From Desulfurispora thermophila DSM 16022 (lineage in GTDB: Bacteria; Bacillota; Desulfotomaculia; Desulfotomaculales; Desulfurisporaceae), in assembly GCF_000376385.1 (NCBI RefSeq), contig NZ_AQWN01000010.1:231-64230 (forward strand): 64,000 nt of DNA, read 5' to 3'. The position numbers and the translations under genes were made by a program. Under the pieces are notes generated by a model that saw only the letters and a list, made by a program, of their open reading frames with translations, was not told the DNA's origin and searched no databases. Positions 8,409 to 16,834 of the stretch are shown here, piece after piece. Position 1 is the stretch's first letter. Each line of letters starts with the position of its first letter.

Positions 8409-9478
8409 CAAAATGTTCGTACAGTCTGATAAAGATTTGTCCGCTGGACAGCTGTAAAGCCAGCATCCTGGATGCACCGTACAATCTCCTCCATCGGCAC
8501 ACGGTAATCCACTCCTGCTGCCCGCACCACATTTTCCTCCAGCATAGTGCTGCCAAAATCATTGGCTCCGAAGGACAATGCTACCTGCGCTACTTTCGCA
8601 CCCTGAGTCACCCAGGAAACCTGCAGGTTGGGCACATTATCCAGAACCAGGCGGGAAATGGCCAGCAGCCTCAGGTATTCCACCGCGGTCACGGGCTCTC
8701 CACCCAAGGCGGTGCGACCGGGTTGAAAAGTCCAGGGAATAAATGCGGTAAAGCCTCCCGTTTCATCCTGCAAGTCCCTAATTTTGAGCATGTGTTCTAT
8801 GCGTTCGGCAGGAGTTTCCACATGACCGAACATCATCGTGGCCGTAGTCCGCATGCCCAACTCATGCGCCGCTCGCATCACGTCCAGCCAAACCCGGGCA
8901 CTGGCTTTGCGCGGGCTGATCAGTTTGCGCACCCGGTCGACTAAAATTTCCGCCCCGCCGCCGGGCAATGAGTCCAAACCCGCCCGTTGCAACCTGGCCA
9001 ACACCTGCTTGTAGTCCATGTTCGATTTTTCCGCCAGATATGCTATTTCGGGTGGAGAAAAAGAGTGCACGTGAATACCCGGGAAATGCTCTTTTATTGT
9101 ACGTAACATTCTCTCAAAAAAAGTGAGATCCAGATCGGGATGTAAACCACCCTGGATTAACACACCGGTTCCACCGACCTGGATGGTTTCAGCAATTTTC
9201 TGTAACAACTCATTCTCGGTAATAACATAAGCATCAGCATCACCAGTGCGGCGGTAAAAAGCACAAAAACGGCATCCGCACTGGCATACATTTGTGTAGT
9301 TTATATTGCGGTCAATCACGAAGGTTATTACATTCTCCTTGTGCCAGCGCCGCCGCACCATGTTGGCTGCCTGACCCAGGACAAGCAAATCCGCTTCCAG
9401 GTACAACGTCAAGTATTGTTCGGGACTCAGCCTCTCACCCTGCCCAACACGTTCCAACAGTATATCTACCCGGGACAA
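8408..9478 (-). CDS. mqnC: MqnC, cyclic dehypoxanthinyl futalosine synthase (radical SAM)
   Basis: The 356-residue radical SAM enzyme cyclises dehypoxanthine futalosine in the futalosine route to menaquinone. Its [4Fe-4S]-binding CX3CX2C is C65, C69 and C72 in NVCQCGCRFCAF, with an extra C67. The family blocks GGLHPD, LDSLPGGGAEI, TTATMMFGHVET and FIPWTFQPG are present. The TTG at 9478 lies seven bases after GGGAGG, and an upstream TTG at 9493 is less well placed. The start overlaps the end of mqnA by 13 bases. It is the last gene of the operon. Confidence 0.93.
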   Translation of the reverse strand: MSRVDILLERVGQGERLSPEQYLTLYLEADLLVLGQAANMVRRRWHKENVITFVIDRNINYTNVCQCGCRFCAFYRRTGDADAYVITENELLQKIAETIQVGGTGVLIQGGLHPDLDLTFFERMLRTIKEHFPGIHVHSFSPPEIAYLAEKSNMDYKQVLARLQRAGLDSLPGGGAEILVDRVRKLISPRKASARVWLDVMRAAHELGMRTTATMMFGHVETPAERIEHMLKIRDLQDETGGFTAFIPWTFQPGRTALGGEPVTAVEYLRLLAISRLVLDNVPNLQVSWVTQGAKVAQVALSFGANDFGSTMLEENVVRAAGVDYRVPMEEIVRCIQDAGFTAVQRTNLYQTVRTF

Positions 9479-10323
9479 TTTCCTCCCTCCCAAATATGCA
9501 ACACCGCTCGCTCGTCCAGGATGCCACTCTTGTAAGCATAATCATAAAAAACCATTAAATCCTGTTGGTCCTGGGCGTGGAAACTGTACTGAATAAGATT
9601 ATCCAAATAATCATTGATAAACGCTCGGGAAAAACCGGTTAATTTATGGCCATATTCAATCACATCAGGCCAGTTTTGTCTGGCTAACCGGTAAGCATCA
9701 TGCAGCAGCCGGCAGGCAACAGCTATCTGATCAGGCATCTGTTCCATTACTTGTCTGGTGGTCACCCAGAGAGCATAAATCATTTTACACCCGGTAAACT
9801 CTTTCCAGGCCAAGCCCAGATCTGTTACCAGGACATCCCAGTTCTCCAGTATCACTTTGCGGTGGGCAGCAATAGCATCGTCTCCAATTAACAGGGCGCC
9901 TTCCGCTTGGTTTAACATAGCTGTAATATCGGGCGGTGCGGCAGCCATTTCCACATCCACATGGTAATAATGTTCAAACAGAATACGCAATAAGGCTACA
10001 GACGTAGCCGAAGATGTGGTTACCAGCACTCTCTTGTGCTCCAGTTCAGTCACGGGCAGCTTGCTAAAAAACAAGATGCTTTCTACCCGCCCGTCGGCTC
10101 CAATGGCCAGGTCGGGTAAAATAATACAGTTGGCAGCGTTTTTGGCATATTCAATTGATGAGATGGGCGTAATGTGCAATTTGTTTTCCAGCAGCATTTT
10201 GTTCAACATGGTGGGCGGACCGGGAAACAGTTCCCCTGCAAAAGGCAGGAGGCCCTTTTCCAGTGCATAATAAACCGGCAAACAATTTAAATAGCTAACC
10301 CTGCCCAGGCGTAAGTTCAGCAA
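9466..10323 (-). CDS. mqnA: MqnA, chorismate dehydratase
   Basis: The 285-residue protein is of the MqnA/MqnD periplasmic-binding-protein-like family; it removes water from chorismate to make 3-enolpyruvyl-benzoate, the first step of the futalosine pathway. RVSYLNCLPVYY at the N-terminus and ITPISSIEYAKN are typical of MqnA. The start is TTG at 10323, eight bases after GGGAGGG, which lies at the very end of mqnE. It is sandwiched between mqnE and mqnC with overlaps, so translation is coupled. Confidence 0.93.
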   Translation of the reverse strand: MLNLRLGRVSYLNCLPVYYALEKGLLPFAGELFPGPPTMLNKMLLENKLHITPISSIEYAKNAANCIILPDLAIGADGRVESILFFSKLPVTELEHKRVLVTTSSATSVALLRILFEHYYHVDVEMAAAPPDITAMLNQAEGALLIGDDAIAAHRKVILENWDVLVTDLGLAWKEFTGCKMIYALWVTTRQVMEQMPDQIAVACRLLHDAYRLARQNWPDVIEYGHKLTGFSRAFINDYLDNLIQYSFHAQDQQDLMVFYDYAYKSGILDERAVLHIWEGGNCPG

Positions 10324-10326
10324 CTT

Positions 10327-11427
10327 CTAGCCCTCCCAAATCACATTGTAGAGCGTATCCCTTTCCACGGGCTTTCTTCCCGCAGCCCGGATCATGTCCA
10401 CAAGCTGTTGTCTGGTCAAACTCTGAGCCGTATCCGCCCCGGCATCATGCACAATCTTTTCTTCTTCCACTGTTCCGTCCAAATCATCTACACCAAAGGC
10501 CAGTGAAATTTGGGCTAATTTGGGGCCAACCATGATCCAGAAAGCTTTGATGTGATCAAAGTTGTCCAGCATTAAACGCGATATAGCCAGCACCTTCAGG
10601 TCATCATAACCGGTAGTGCGGGTGCGCACCAAGTTCTCCAGTTCAGTATTGTGGGGATGGAAAGCCAGCGGAATGAACGTCAAAAAACCTCCGCTCCTGT
10701 CCTGCTGCTCACGGAGCATGAGCAGGTGTTCCACCCGCTCCTCAATTGTTTCAATATGCCCGTAAAGCATGGTGGCATTGGTCCGCATGCCCAGCCTGTG
10801 CGCTGTTTCGTGCACCTCCAACCAGCGCTGGCCGCTGATTTTTTTGGGACAGAGCTTCTCCCGTACCCGCGGCGCAAATATCTCCGCCCCTCCACCGGGC
10901 AGTGAATCCAATCCCGCCTCCCTCAACTGCCTTAGTACTTCCTCTACGCTCAGGCCATTTTGCCGGGCATAATAATCTATCTCCACAGCGGTAAAAGATT
11001 GAATAACCGCACCGGGCACGGCGCGCCGCACCCGCTGCATCATCTCCAGATAATAATCCAGGCTCAAACTTTCATTCAAGCCACCCACAATGTGAATCTC
11101 TTTGATTCCTTTATCCCGGTAGGCCAAAGCTTTGGCTTCAATCTCGTCCAGGCTGAGAGTATAGGCACCCGGTGAATCCGGGTCTCGTCCAAAGGCACAA
11201 AACCGGCACCTGTTTACACAAATGTTGGTATGGTTAATATGCCGGTTAACTATAAAATAAGCCCTGTTGCCGTTTTTTTGCCGGCGCACATAGTCGGCCA
11301 TAGCCCCAATGCTCAAAAGATCATGGGAGCGAAATAGGCGCACCCCATCAGCAAAATCAAGCCGCTGTCCCGCCAGCACTTTTTCACCAATATCAGCCAG
11401 CTCACTGTCCTGCCAGATATATCGCAC
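10327..11427 (-). CDS. mqnE: MqnE, aminofutalosine synthase (radical SAM)
   Basis: The 366-residue radical SAM enzyme joins enolpyruvyl-benzoate to SAM-derived adenosine, giving aminofutalosine. The cluster cysteines are C70, C74 and C77 in NICVNRCRFCAF. FIPLAFHPHNTELE and the IVHDAGAD segment separate it from its MqnC paralogue downstream. The start is GTG at 11427 after AGGGGGG. Its product needs deamination or hydrolysis before MqnC, and no mqnB is in this window. Confidence 0.93.
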   Translation of the reverse strand: MRYIWQDSELADIGEKVLAGQRLDFADGVRLFRSHDLLSIGAMADYVRRQKNGNRAYFIVNRHINHTNICVNRCRFCAFGRDPDSPGAYTLSLDEIEAKALAYRDKGIKEIHIVGGLNESLSLDYYLEMMQRVRRAVPGAVIQSFTAVEIDYYARQNGLSVEEVLRQLREAGLDSLPGGGAEIFAPRVREKLCPKKISGQRWLEVHETAHRLGMRTNATMLYGHIETIEERVEHLLMLREQQDRSGGFLTFIPLAFHPHNTELENLVRTRTTGYDDLKVLAISRLMLDNFDHIKAFWIMVGPKLAQISLAFGVDDLDGTVEEEKIVHDAGADTAQSLTRQQLVDMIRAAGRKPVERDTLYNVIWEG

Positions 11428-11444
11428 CGGGAATCCCCCCTTAG

Positions 11445-12299
11445 TTATAGCAAAATATCCAACAATGTGCAGGTAAAGATAACCACGCTCAAAGTTCCGT
11501 TCAGGTTAAAAAAAGCCACTCCCGCCCGGGACAGATCGTCGGGACGTACCAGGCGGTGCTGGTAAAACAAAAGCCCCACCGCCAGTAAAAGCCCGGTGAA
11601 ATAAAACCATCCCAAATTAAGAACAAACCCGGTTGCAGCAAAAAGCAACGGAGCAATAATATGAAAAACACCAGAAATACGCAAAGCGGCCGGAATGCCA
11701 AAACGGGCCGGAATGGAGTATATTCCATAGCTGCGGTCAAAATCATAATCGTCACAGGCATATATAATATCAAAACCCGCCACCCAGAACATCACCCCGC
11801 CGGCCAACAGTATAGGCGCCAGGTCAAACCGGTTGGCAATGGCAATCCAGGCTCCCAGGGGGGCAAGCCCCAAGGCCAACCCCAGGAAAAGGTGACAGGT
11901 CCAGGTAAAGCGCTTGGTGTAAGAATATAATGTCAGCACCAGCACCGCCACCGGAAACAGGCGCAAGGCCAGCGGGCTAAGCTGAGTGGCAGCATAAAGT
12001 AAAAGCACAAAGGAAAGAACCACATATACCCAGACCTCGCCCACCCGGAGCAACCCAGCCGGTATGGCGCGGTTGGCCGTGCGGGGGTTTTTCGCATCAA
12101 TGTGCCGGTCTATAATCCGGTTCAGTGACATGGCCGCCGTGCGGGCTCCCACCATGGCCAAAGTTATCCACAATAAATCTCTCCCGGCCGGCAATGACTG
12201 GTGAACCAGCAGCGCCCCTGTATAAGCAAAAGGCAGAGCGAAAATAGTATGCTCAAACTTAATCATCTCCAGGAAGATACTTAACTTACTCCAGCCCAT
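11445..12299 (-). CDS. mqnP: UbiA-family prenyltransferase of menaquinone synthesis (MqnP-like)
   Basis: The 284-residue membrane protein has about eight hydrophobic helices. It carries both Asp-rich motifs of the UbiA family: NRIIDRHID near 60 and DDYDFD near 185. It should attach the polyprenyl tail to the 1,4-dihydroxy-6-naphthoate intermediate or its acid. Its start overlaps the ubiD-like gene by 14 bases. The pathway role follows from the operon. Confidence 0.9.
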   Translation of the reverse strand: MGWSKLSIFLEMIKFEHTIFALPFAYTGALLVHQSLPAGRDLLWITLAMVGARTAAMSLNRIIDRHIDAKNPRTANRAIPAGLLRVGEVWVYVVLSFVLLLYAATQLSPLALRLFPVAVLVLTLYSYTKRFTWTCHLFLGLALGLAPLGAWIAIANRFDLAPILLAGGVMFWVAGFDIIYACDDYDFDRSYGIYSIPARFGIPAALRISGVFHIIAPLLFAATGFVLNLGWFYFTGLLLAVGLLFYQHRLVRPDDLSRAGVAFFNLNGTLSVVIFTCTLLDILL

Positions 12300-13734
12300 A
12301 CTCCCGCCACTTCCTGTCCACCAAATCTTTTATCTCCCGGCTCATTTCAATGTCCTCAGGCCAGGGACGGGTATGCCCCTCACTGGGCCATTTACGGGTG
12401 GCATCAATACCCAGCTTACTGCCATAGTGGGGCAGAGGCGACGAATGGTCCAGCGCATCCAGAGGCCCGCGAGTGATCTCAAGGTCGCGCTCCGGATCAA
12501 TATTATTGAAGACACGCCACATGACTTCGGACAAGTTTTGTACATTGACATTTTCATCTACAACAATGATCAACTTGGCCATCATCATCAGGCCCATTCC
12601 CCATAAAGCGTGCATAACCTTGCGGGCATGGCCGGGATAACGCTTTTTGATAGAAACAATCACGCAGTTGTGAAAGACACCTTCCGGCGGCATGTTCATA
12701 TCTACCAACTCGGGCAAAACCATTCTGGCCAGGGGCAAAAAAATACGTTCGGTGGCCTTGCCCAGGAAAGCGTCTTCCATGATGGGCCGCCCTACAATAG
12801 TAGCGGGGTAAATGGGTTGGCGACGCTGCGTCACGCAGGTAAGGTGGAAGACCGGATAGTAATCGGCCAGGGAGTAGTACCCTGTGTGGTCACCAAAGGG
12901 TCCCTCCAGACGGGTTTCCTGCCGGTCCACATATCCTTCCAAAATTATTTCGGCGTGAGCCGGCACCTCTAGGTCAACCGTGATACAACGCACCATCTCC
13001 ACCGGCTCTTTGCGCAGAAAGCCTGCCAGGAGCATCTCGTCTATCCCCGACGGCAAAGGGGCCGTAGCGGCATATATGACAGCCGGATCACCGCCCAGAG
13101 CTACTGCCACCGGTATTTTCCCGTCTCTCTCCCCTGCTTTGCGCAAGTGCTCCGCGCCATCTTTGTGGATATGCCAGTGCATACCGGTGGTACGGTCGTC
13201 AAAGACCTGCATCCGGTACATACCCACATTGCGCTGGCCGGTCTCCGGATCCTTGGTAAATACCAGGGGCAGGGTAATGAACGGCCCGCCGTCATCGGGC
13301 CAACATTTCAATACCGGCAAGTGCTTTAAACTGGGCGGGTCTTTGATAATGACCTCCTGGCAGGGTGCCTGGCGCACGGTTTTGGGTAAAAAAGACGCCA
13401 GTTGGGCCAGTTTGGGCAGAGCCTTTAATTTATCAATAAAGCTCGTTGGCAACTCGGGTGGGCGTAAATATTGCATCAGTTCCCGCCCGATGTCATCCAG
13501 GCTCTGTACCTGCAGGGCCAGGCACATATGCTCGTAAGTAGCAAAAGCATTGGTTAAAACGGGGATGTTGTAGCCACGTACATTTTCAAATAATAAAGCG
13601 GGTCCGCCTGCTTTGACGACCCGGTCGGTTATCTCGGTGATCTCCAGTTCAGCCGATACTTCGGTGGTAATGCGCTTTAACAGGCCTTTTTGCTCCAGAG
13701 CTTGCATGTAAGCCCGCAGGTCACGATAAGCCAT
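12286..13734 (-). CDS. mqnL: UbiD-family decarboxylase (MqnL-like)
   Basis: The 482-residue protein has the UbiD layout. It begins MAYRDLRAYMQALEQKG and carries GMHWHIHKDGAEH, then LEGPFGDHTGYYS, then the AFLGKATERIFLPL segment. UbiD enzymes use prenylated FMN, and this one probably removes the carboxyl group from the naphthoate ring. It is translationally coupled to the prenyltransferase. The LpdD-like gene at 531 could serve the same cofactor, but it is not in the operon. Confidence 0.9.
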   Translation of the reverse strand: MAYRDLRAYMQALEQKGLLKRITTEVSAELEITEITDRVVKAGGPALLFENVRGYNIPVLTNAFATYEHMCLALQVQSLDDIGRELMQYLRPPELPTSFIDKLKALPKLAQLASFLPKTVRQAPCQEVIIKDPPSLKHLPVLKCWPDDGGPFITLPLVFTKDPETGQRNVGMYRMQVFDDRTTGMHWHIHKDGAEHLRKAGERDGKIPVAVALGGDPAVIYAATAPLPSGIDEMLLAGFLRKEPVEMVRCITVDLEVPAHAEIILEGYVDRQETRLEGPFGDHTGYYSLADYYPVFHLTCVTQRRQPIYPATIVGRPIMEDAFLGKATERIFLPLARMVLPELVDMNMPPEGVFHNCVIVSIKKRYPGHARKVMHALWGMGLMMMAKLIIVVDENVNVQNLSEVMWRVFNNIDPERDLEITRGPLDALDHSSPLPHYGSKLGIDATRKWPSEGHTRPWPEDIEMSREIKDLVDRKWREYGLE

Positions 13735-13752
13735 ATACCATTTTTCCCTTCC

Positions 13753-14484
13753 CTATGGAGTTGCGACAGTGCCCACATGAACACTGACAATGCCGCCGGT
13801 TAACTCATAATAGCAAGCATCTTGCAAACCCAGCCGGGCAAACAAGTCCCTGATTTCCGACTGGTGGGGGAAAGATTTCAGCGACCGGGGAAGATAGCTG
13901 TAGGGTCCGTCCAAACCCACACCAATCCGGCCCAGGACAGGTAAAATATAATCAAAATACAGGTAATAAAGCTGTTTAAAAACCGGCCAGCTGGGTTTGG
14001 AAAGTTCCAGGGAAACCACTTTGCCCCCCGGCTTTACCACCCGGGCCATTTCCCGAATGGTTTGCTCTATGTCGGGTACGTTGCGCAGGGCAAAGCCTAT
14101 CGTAGCGCAGTCAAAAGTATTGTCTGCAAAGGGCAGGTCCACCGCGTTCCCTTGCACCAACTCGATGTTGTTCTGGTACGGAGTGCGGGCAATATTCTGC
14201 CTGGCTACGGCCAGCATATTTTCACAGAAGTCCAGGCCGACCACTTTTCCGGCCGGCCCCACCACCCGGGCCTGTTCAATAGCCAACATGCCCGTACCAC
14301 AGCAAACGTCCAGACCAAACCCGCCCGCTTGCAGGCCGCTTTTTTGCACGGTAAAGCGTCGCCAGTATTTGTCCTGGTTGAAGCTAAGCGCCGTGTTTAA
14401 CAGATCATAACGGTGCGCTATACTGGAAAAAATATGATGCACATACTCTTCTTTGCTCTTATACTGCTGCGGTATATCTACCAT
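13753..14484 (-). CDS. menG: Demethylmenaquinone methyltransferase MenG/UbiE
   Basis: The 243-residue class I methyltransferase performs the last step of menaquinone synthesis. The SAM loop is LDVCCGTGMLAIEQ; NTFDCATIGFALRNVPD and the MARVVKPGGKVVSLELSKP block are family hallmarks. I start at the ATG at 14484, eight bases after AGGTGG, rather than at the GTG at 14496. The C-terminal LTGGIVSVHVG is typical. Confidence 0.93.
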   Translation of the reverse strand: MVDIPQQYKSKEEYVHHIFSSIAHRYDLLNTALSFNQDKYWRRFTVQKSGLQAGGFGLDVCCGTGMLAIEQARVVGPAGKVVGLDFCENMLAVARQNIARTPYQNNIELVQGNAVDLPFADNTFDCATIGFALRNVPDIEQTIREMARVVKPGGKVVSLELSKPSWPVFKQLYYLYFDYILPVLGRIGVGLDGPYSYLPRSLKSFPHQSEIRDLFARLGLQDACYYELTGGIVSVHVGTVATP

Positions 14485-14520
14485 CAGTGCTACCACCTTT
14501 TATAACAAAATGGTGCAACA

Positions 14521-15300
14521 TTATCCCACATTTAATACTTTCTGCTCCGCCTGAGTAATATATTGCACCAGCTGCCGCAAAACAACCCGGCTTTCCCCCC
14601 CGGGCAGACACTGTAAAATCTCCAGTGCCCGGCGCAGAAAAACGACCGCCTGCTCAAACCAGGCACCCTTTTCTGTAAGGCCCACATTCATGCCCAAATT
14701 AAACCCAAATTTTTCTGCCTGCTCACTCTGTTTTTCACTGGCTCCCGCCAGCTGAGCCCCCAACCGGCAGCCCAGAGCAATTAAAGAAGCCGTCTCCCGT
14801 TCTACCAGCAATTGCTGTTCGGGCCAGGTAGTATGTTGCATATGAGTAGACCTTTTCAGTCTTAAAATCCCACCTGTATTAATCTGGCAAATTACTTCCG
14901 CCAGGGGCTGCAAAAAACATTCAATACCGGCTTCGCACAGGGTAGTAAAAAACCGGCCATAAAAATAATCTCCCACCAAAACAGGATACTGACTTCCTTC
15001 CCTGGGGTCAGCAACCAAAGGATCACTGTCATGCTGGTCCTCGTTAATATTATCGTGTACGCGCGCAGCCAGATGAATAAATTGCACAACTCCGGCCAGA
15101 GACAAAACTCGGGTATCTATTTCGCCAAAAAGCTTTGCCACCAGTACCACCAAGGCGGGACGCAGCTGGCTATCCAAATGGCTTAGCTCCACATGAGCAA
15201 AATCACCCAGGTACCCTGCTTTAATATAAAAGTGTTTTTGCATGTAACCTGCCACCTGCTGCAATTCCGGCCGTATAGGACGCAATACCTCTGCCAGCAT
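14521..15300 (-). CDS. Degenerate polyprenyl synthetase-like protein
   Basis: The 259-residue protein has the fold signature of trans-prenyl synthetases (GYLGDFAHVELSHLDSQLRPALVVLVAKLFG, then VQFIHLAARVHD). However, the first Asp-rich motif is altered to D83-N-I-N-E-D and the second DDxxD is missing, because the chain drops from about 325 to 259 residues. It is first in the menaquinone operon. I infer a non-catalytic or regulatory partner of a long-chain prenyl diphosphate synthase encoded elsewhere; an active but divergent enzyme cannot be excluded. The ATG at 15300 follows AAAAGGGGG. Confidence 0.75.
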   Translation of the reverse strand: MLAEVLRPIRPELQQVAGYMQKHFYIKAGYLGDFAHVELSHLDSQLRPALVVLVAKLFGEIDTRVLSLAGVVQFIHLAARVHDNINEDQHDSDPLVADPREGSQYPVLVGDYFYGRFFTTLCEAGIECFLQPLAEVICQINTGGILRLKRSTHMQHTTWPEQQLLVERETASLIALGCRLGAQLAGASEKQSEQAEKFGFNLGMNVGLTEKGAWFEQAVVFLRRALEILQCLPGGESRVVLRQLVQYITQAEQKVLNVG

Positions 15301-15430
15301 GCCGGTTCCCCCTTTTGTATTACCTGCCTGAACATGTTGTAATTAGCTTACTAAGTATTCGTTATACACAAAAATATTCCTGCCCCGGATAAACCAATAA
15401 AGCCGGCAAATATATCGCAAAAATAATGAA

Positions 15431-15462
15431 GCCTTGCCCTTTCTCTCCAGGAAAGGCAAGGC
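15431..15462 (-). terminator. Terminator after speH
   Basis: GCCTTGCC and GGCAAGGC form an eight-base stem, extended by a TTTC/GAAA pairing past one bulged base. On the minus strand a T-rich stretch follows. It lies 42 bases past the speH stop. Confidence 0.65.
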
Positions 15463-15503
15463 TCACTAGCTTTCGCTAAAACGGGTACTAATAAATATCC
15501 CCC

Positions 15504-15884
15504 CTATAGGTTTACAGCCGCCTGCTCCACTTCATACGGAATTATCCCTCTCTTGGTCTCACGGGCCGACATCTGTTTGGCACAGAACCTGGCAGTCAGA
15601 TAATTGCAGGCGTCCCACGGGTCGACTTTTTCACCGCACGTAAAAACATCTACCGCGGCGTAACCCAATTCGGGCCAGGTATGGATGGCCAAATGTGATT
15701 CGGATATAACAACTACACCACTTACTCCCTGCGGACTGAATTTGTGGAATACATACTCCCTTACCTCCGCCCCTGCTTCCAGAGCAGCGTTGACCATAAT
15801 CTCCTCAACTTTTTTAATGTCGTTCAGAATATCAAAGTCACAACCGTAAATCTCCGCAAGTACATGGCGGCCCAAAGGTTTCAT
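15504..15884 (-). CDS. speH: S-adenosylmethionine decarboxylase proenzyme SpeH
   Basis: The 126-residue proenzyme cleaves itself to form the pyruvoyl cofactor and makes decarboxylated SAM for spermidine synthesis. The processing site is the E-S bond in [15 protein letters not shown]; the FTCG block supplies a catalytic cysteine. The ATG at 15884 follows AAAGGGGGAAG. The gene is preceded by its own strong promoter and a structured leader. No spermidine synthase is adjacent. Spermidine synthesis yields MTA, which the mtn operon at 48-53 kb could recycle. Confidence 0.95.
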   Translation of the reverse strand: MKPLGRHVLAEIYGCDFDILNDIKKVEEIMVNAALEAGAEVREYVFHKFSPQGVSGVVVISESHLAIHTWPELGYAAVDVFTCGEKVDPWDACNYLTARFCAKQMSARETKRGIIPYEVEQAAVNL

Positions 15885-15993
15885 TTCAGTTATCTTCCCC
15901 CTTTAACATTATTAATTGGAACCGTTTTGCCGGCCTGAGCGCCGCCCCGGTTCCAACCAAATTCAATTTTAACATATAATCTTGCTTTGTCAA
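15885..15993 (-). promoter_or_regulatory. speH promoter and structured 5' leader
   Basis: On the minus strand TTGACA (15993-15988) and TAAAAT (15971-15966) are spaced by 16 bases. The leader then holds a nine-base perfect stem, arms 15956-15948 and 15924-15916, enclosing a GC-rich 23-base loop that itself contains GCCGGC. No T-run follows the stem, so it is not a simple terminator. I do not recognise a known riboswitch consensus. Confidence 0.6.
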
Positions 15994-16075
15994 CAAATTT
16001 TTGGATATACTGTCAGGCAACCCGGTAGAAAGTAAATAAAGCAAAGGAACTATATTATAATAAAAGTCTCGCCAG

Positions 16076-16828
16076 TTATCTAACATTATTGCGCAATATT
16101 CCCAGGGGTTGGATAACCACTTCCACCACATCCCCCCGCTGAAGTGGTCCCACCCCGGCCGGCGTACCGGTAAGAATAACATCCCCGGGTAGCAGAGTCA
16201 TCACGCTGGAGATAAAACTAATCAACTTGGATATGGAAAAAATCATATTTTCCGTATTTCCCTGCTGTTTCAGCTTACCATTGACATAGGTCCGCACAGA
16301 CAAGCCAGCGGGCTCAATGTCTGTAATAATATATGGCCCCAGGGGCAAAAAAGTATCAAAGGATTTGGCCCGAGTCCACTGACCGTCTTTCTGCTGCAAA
16401 TCCCTGGCCGTCACATCGTTGGCACAGGTATAGCCAAGAACATAATCCAGAGCATCGGCTGGCGACACATGACGGCAGGTCCGGCCAATAATCACAGCCA
16501 GTTCCGCCTCATAGTCCACCCGCTGGCTTTGTTCGGGAATAATGATTGACTGCTCCGGACCAATTACGGCCGTTGCCGGTTTAATAAACAGCACTGGCTC
16601 CTCGGGTACCTGGCGCGGCCCAAATTCTCCAATGTGATCCAGGTAATTCAAACCCACACAAACCGCTTTGGTTGGTTCACATGGTGCCAGCACCCGGAGG
16701 TCCGCCAGCCTGTAGCGGCAGCCGGTCGGTTGCCGTTCAAACAGGTTATTCAGCTCGATGACCCATTCCCCGTTGATCTGACCGTAAATAATCTTCCCGT
16801 CCAGCGCAAAGCGCCCCAGTACTGCCAT
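16076..16828 (-). CDS. Fumarylacetoacetate hydrolase-family protein
   Basis: The 250-residue protein carries the FAH metal-binding pattern: VCVGLNYLDHIGEFG, the acidic DYEAELAVIIGR, and GYTCANDVTARDLQ. Members hydrolyse or decarboxylate acyl-pyruvates, oxaloacetate or similar compounds, and the substrate cannot be told from sequence. I choose the ATG at 16828; a GTG directly before it is also possible. It follows the membrane phosphatase-like gene within a few bases and is probably in the same transcript. Confidence 0.88.
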   Translation of the reverse strand: MAVLGRFALDGKIIYGQINGEWVIELNNLFERQPTGCRYRLADLRVLAPCEPTKAVCVGLNYLDHIGEFGPRQVPEEPVLFIKPATAVIGPEQSIIIPEQSQRVDYEAELAVIIGRTCRHVSPADALDYVLGYTCANDVTARDLQQKDGQWTRAKSFDTFLPLGPYIITDIEPAGLSVRTYVNGKLKQQGNTENMIFSISKLISFISSVMTLLPGDVILTGTPAGVGPLQRGDVVEVVIQPLGILRNNVR

Positions 16829-16834
16829 CACCTT

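Noticed and set aside
8384-8562. Minus-strand open frame of 67 residues overlapping the mqnC end
   Set aside because: It lies in another frame of mqnC and across its terminator.
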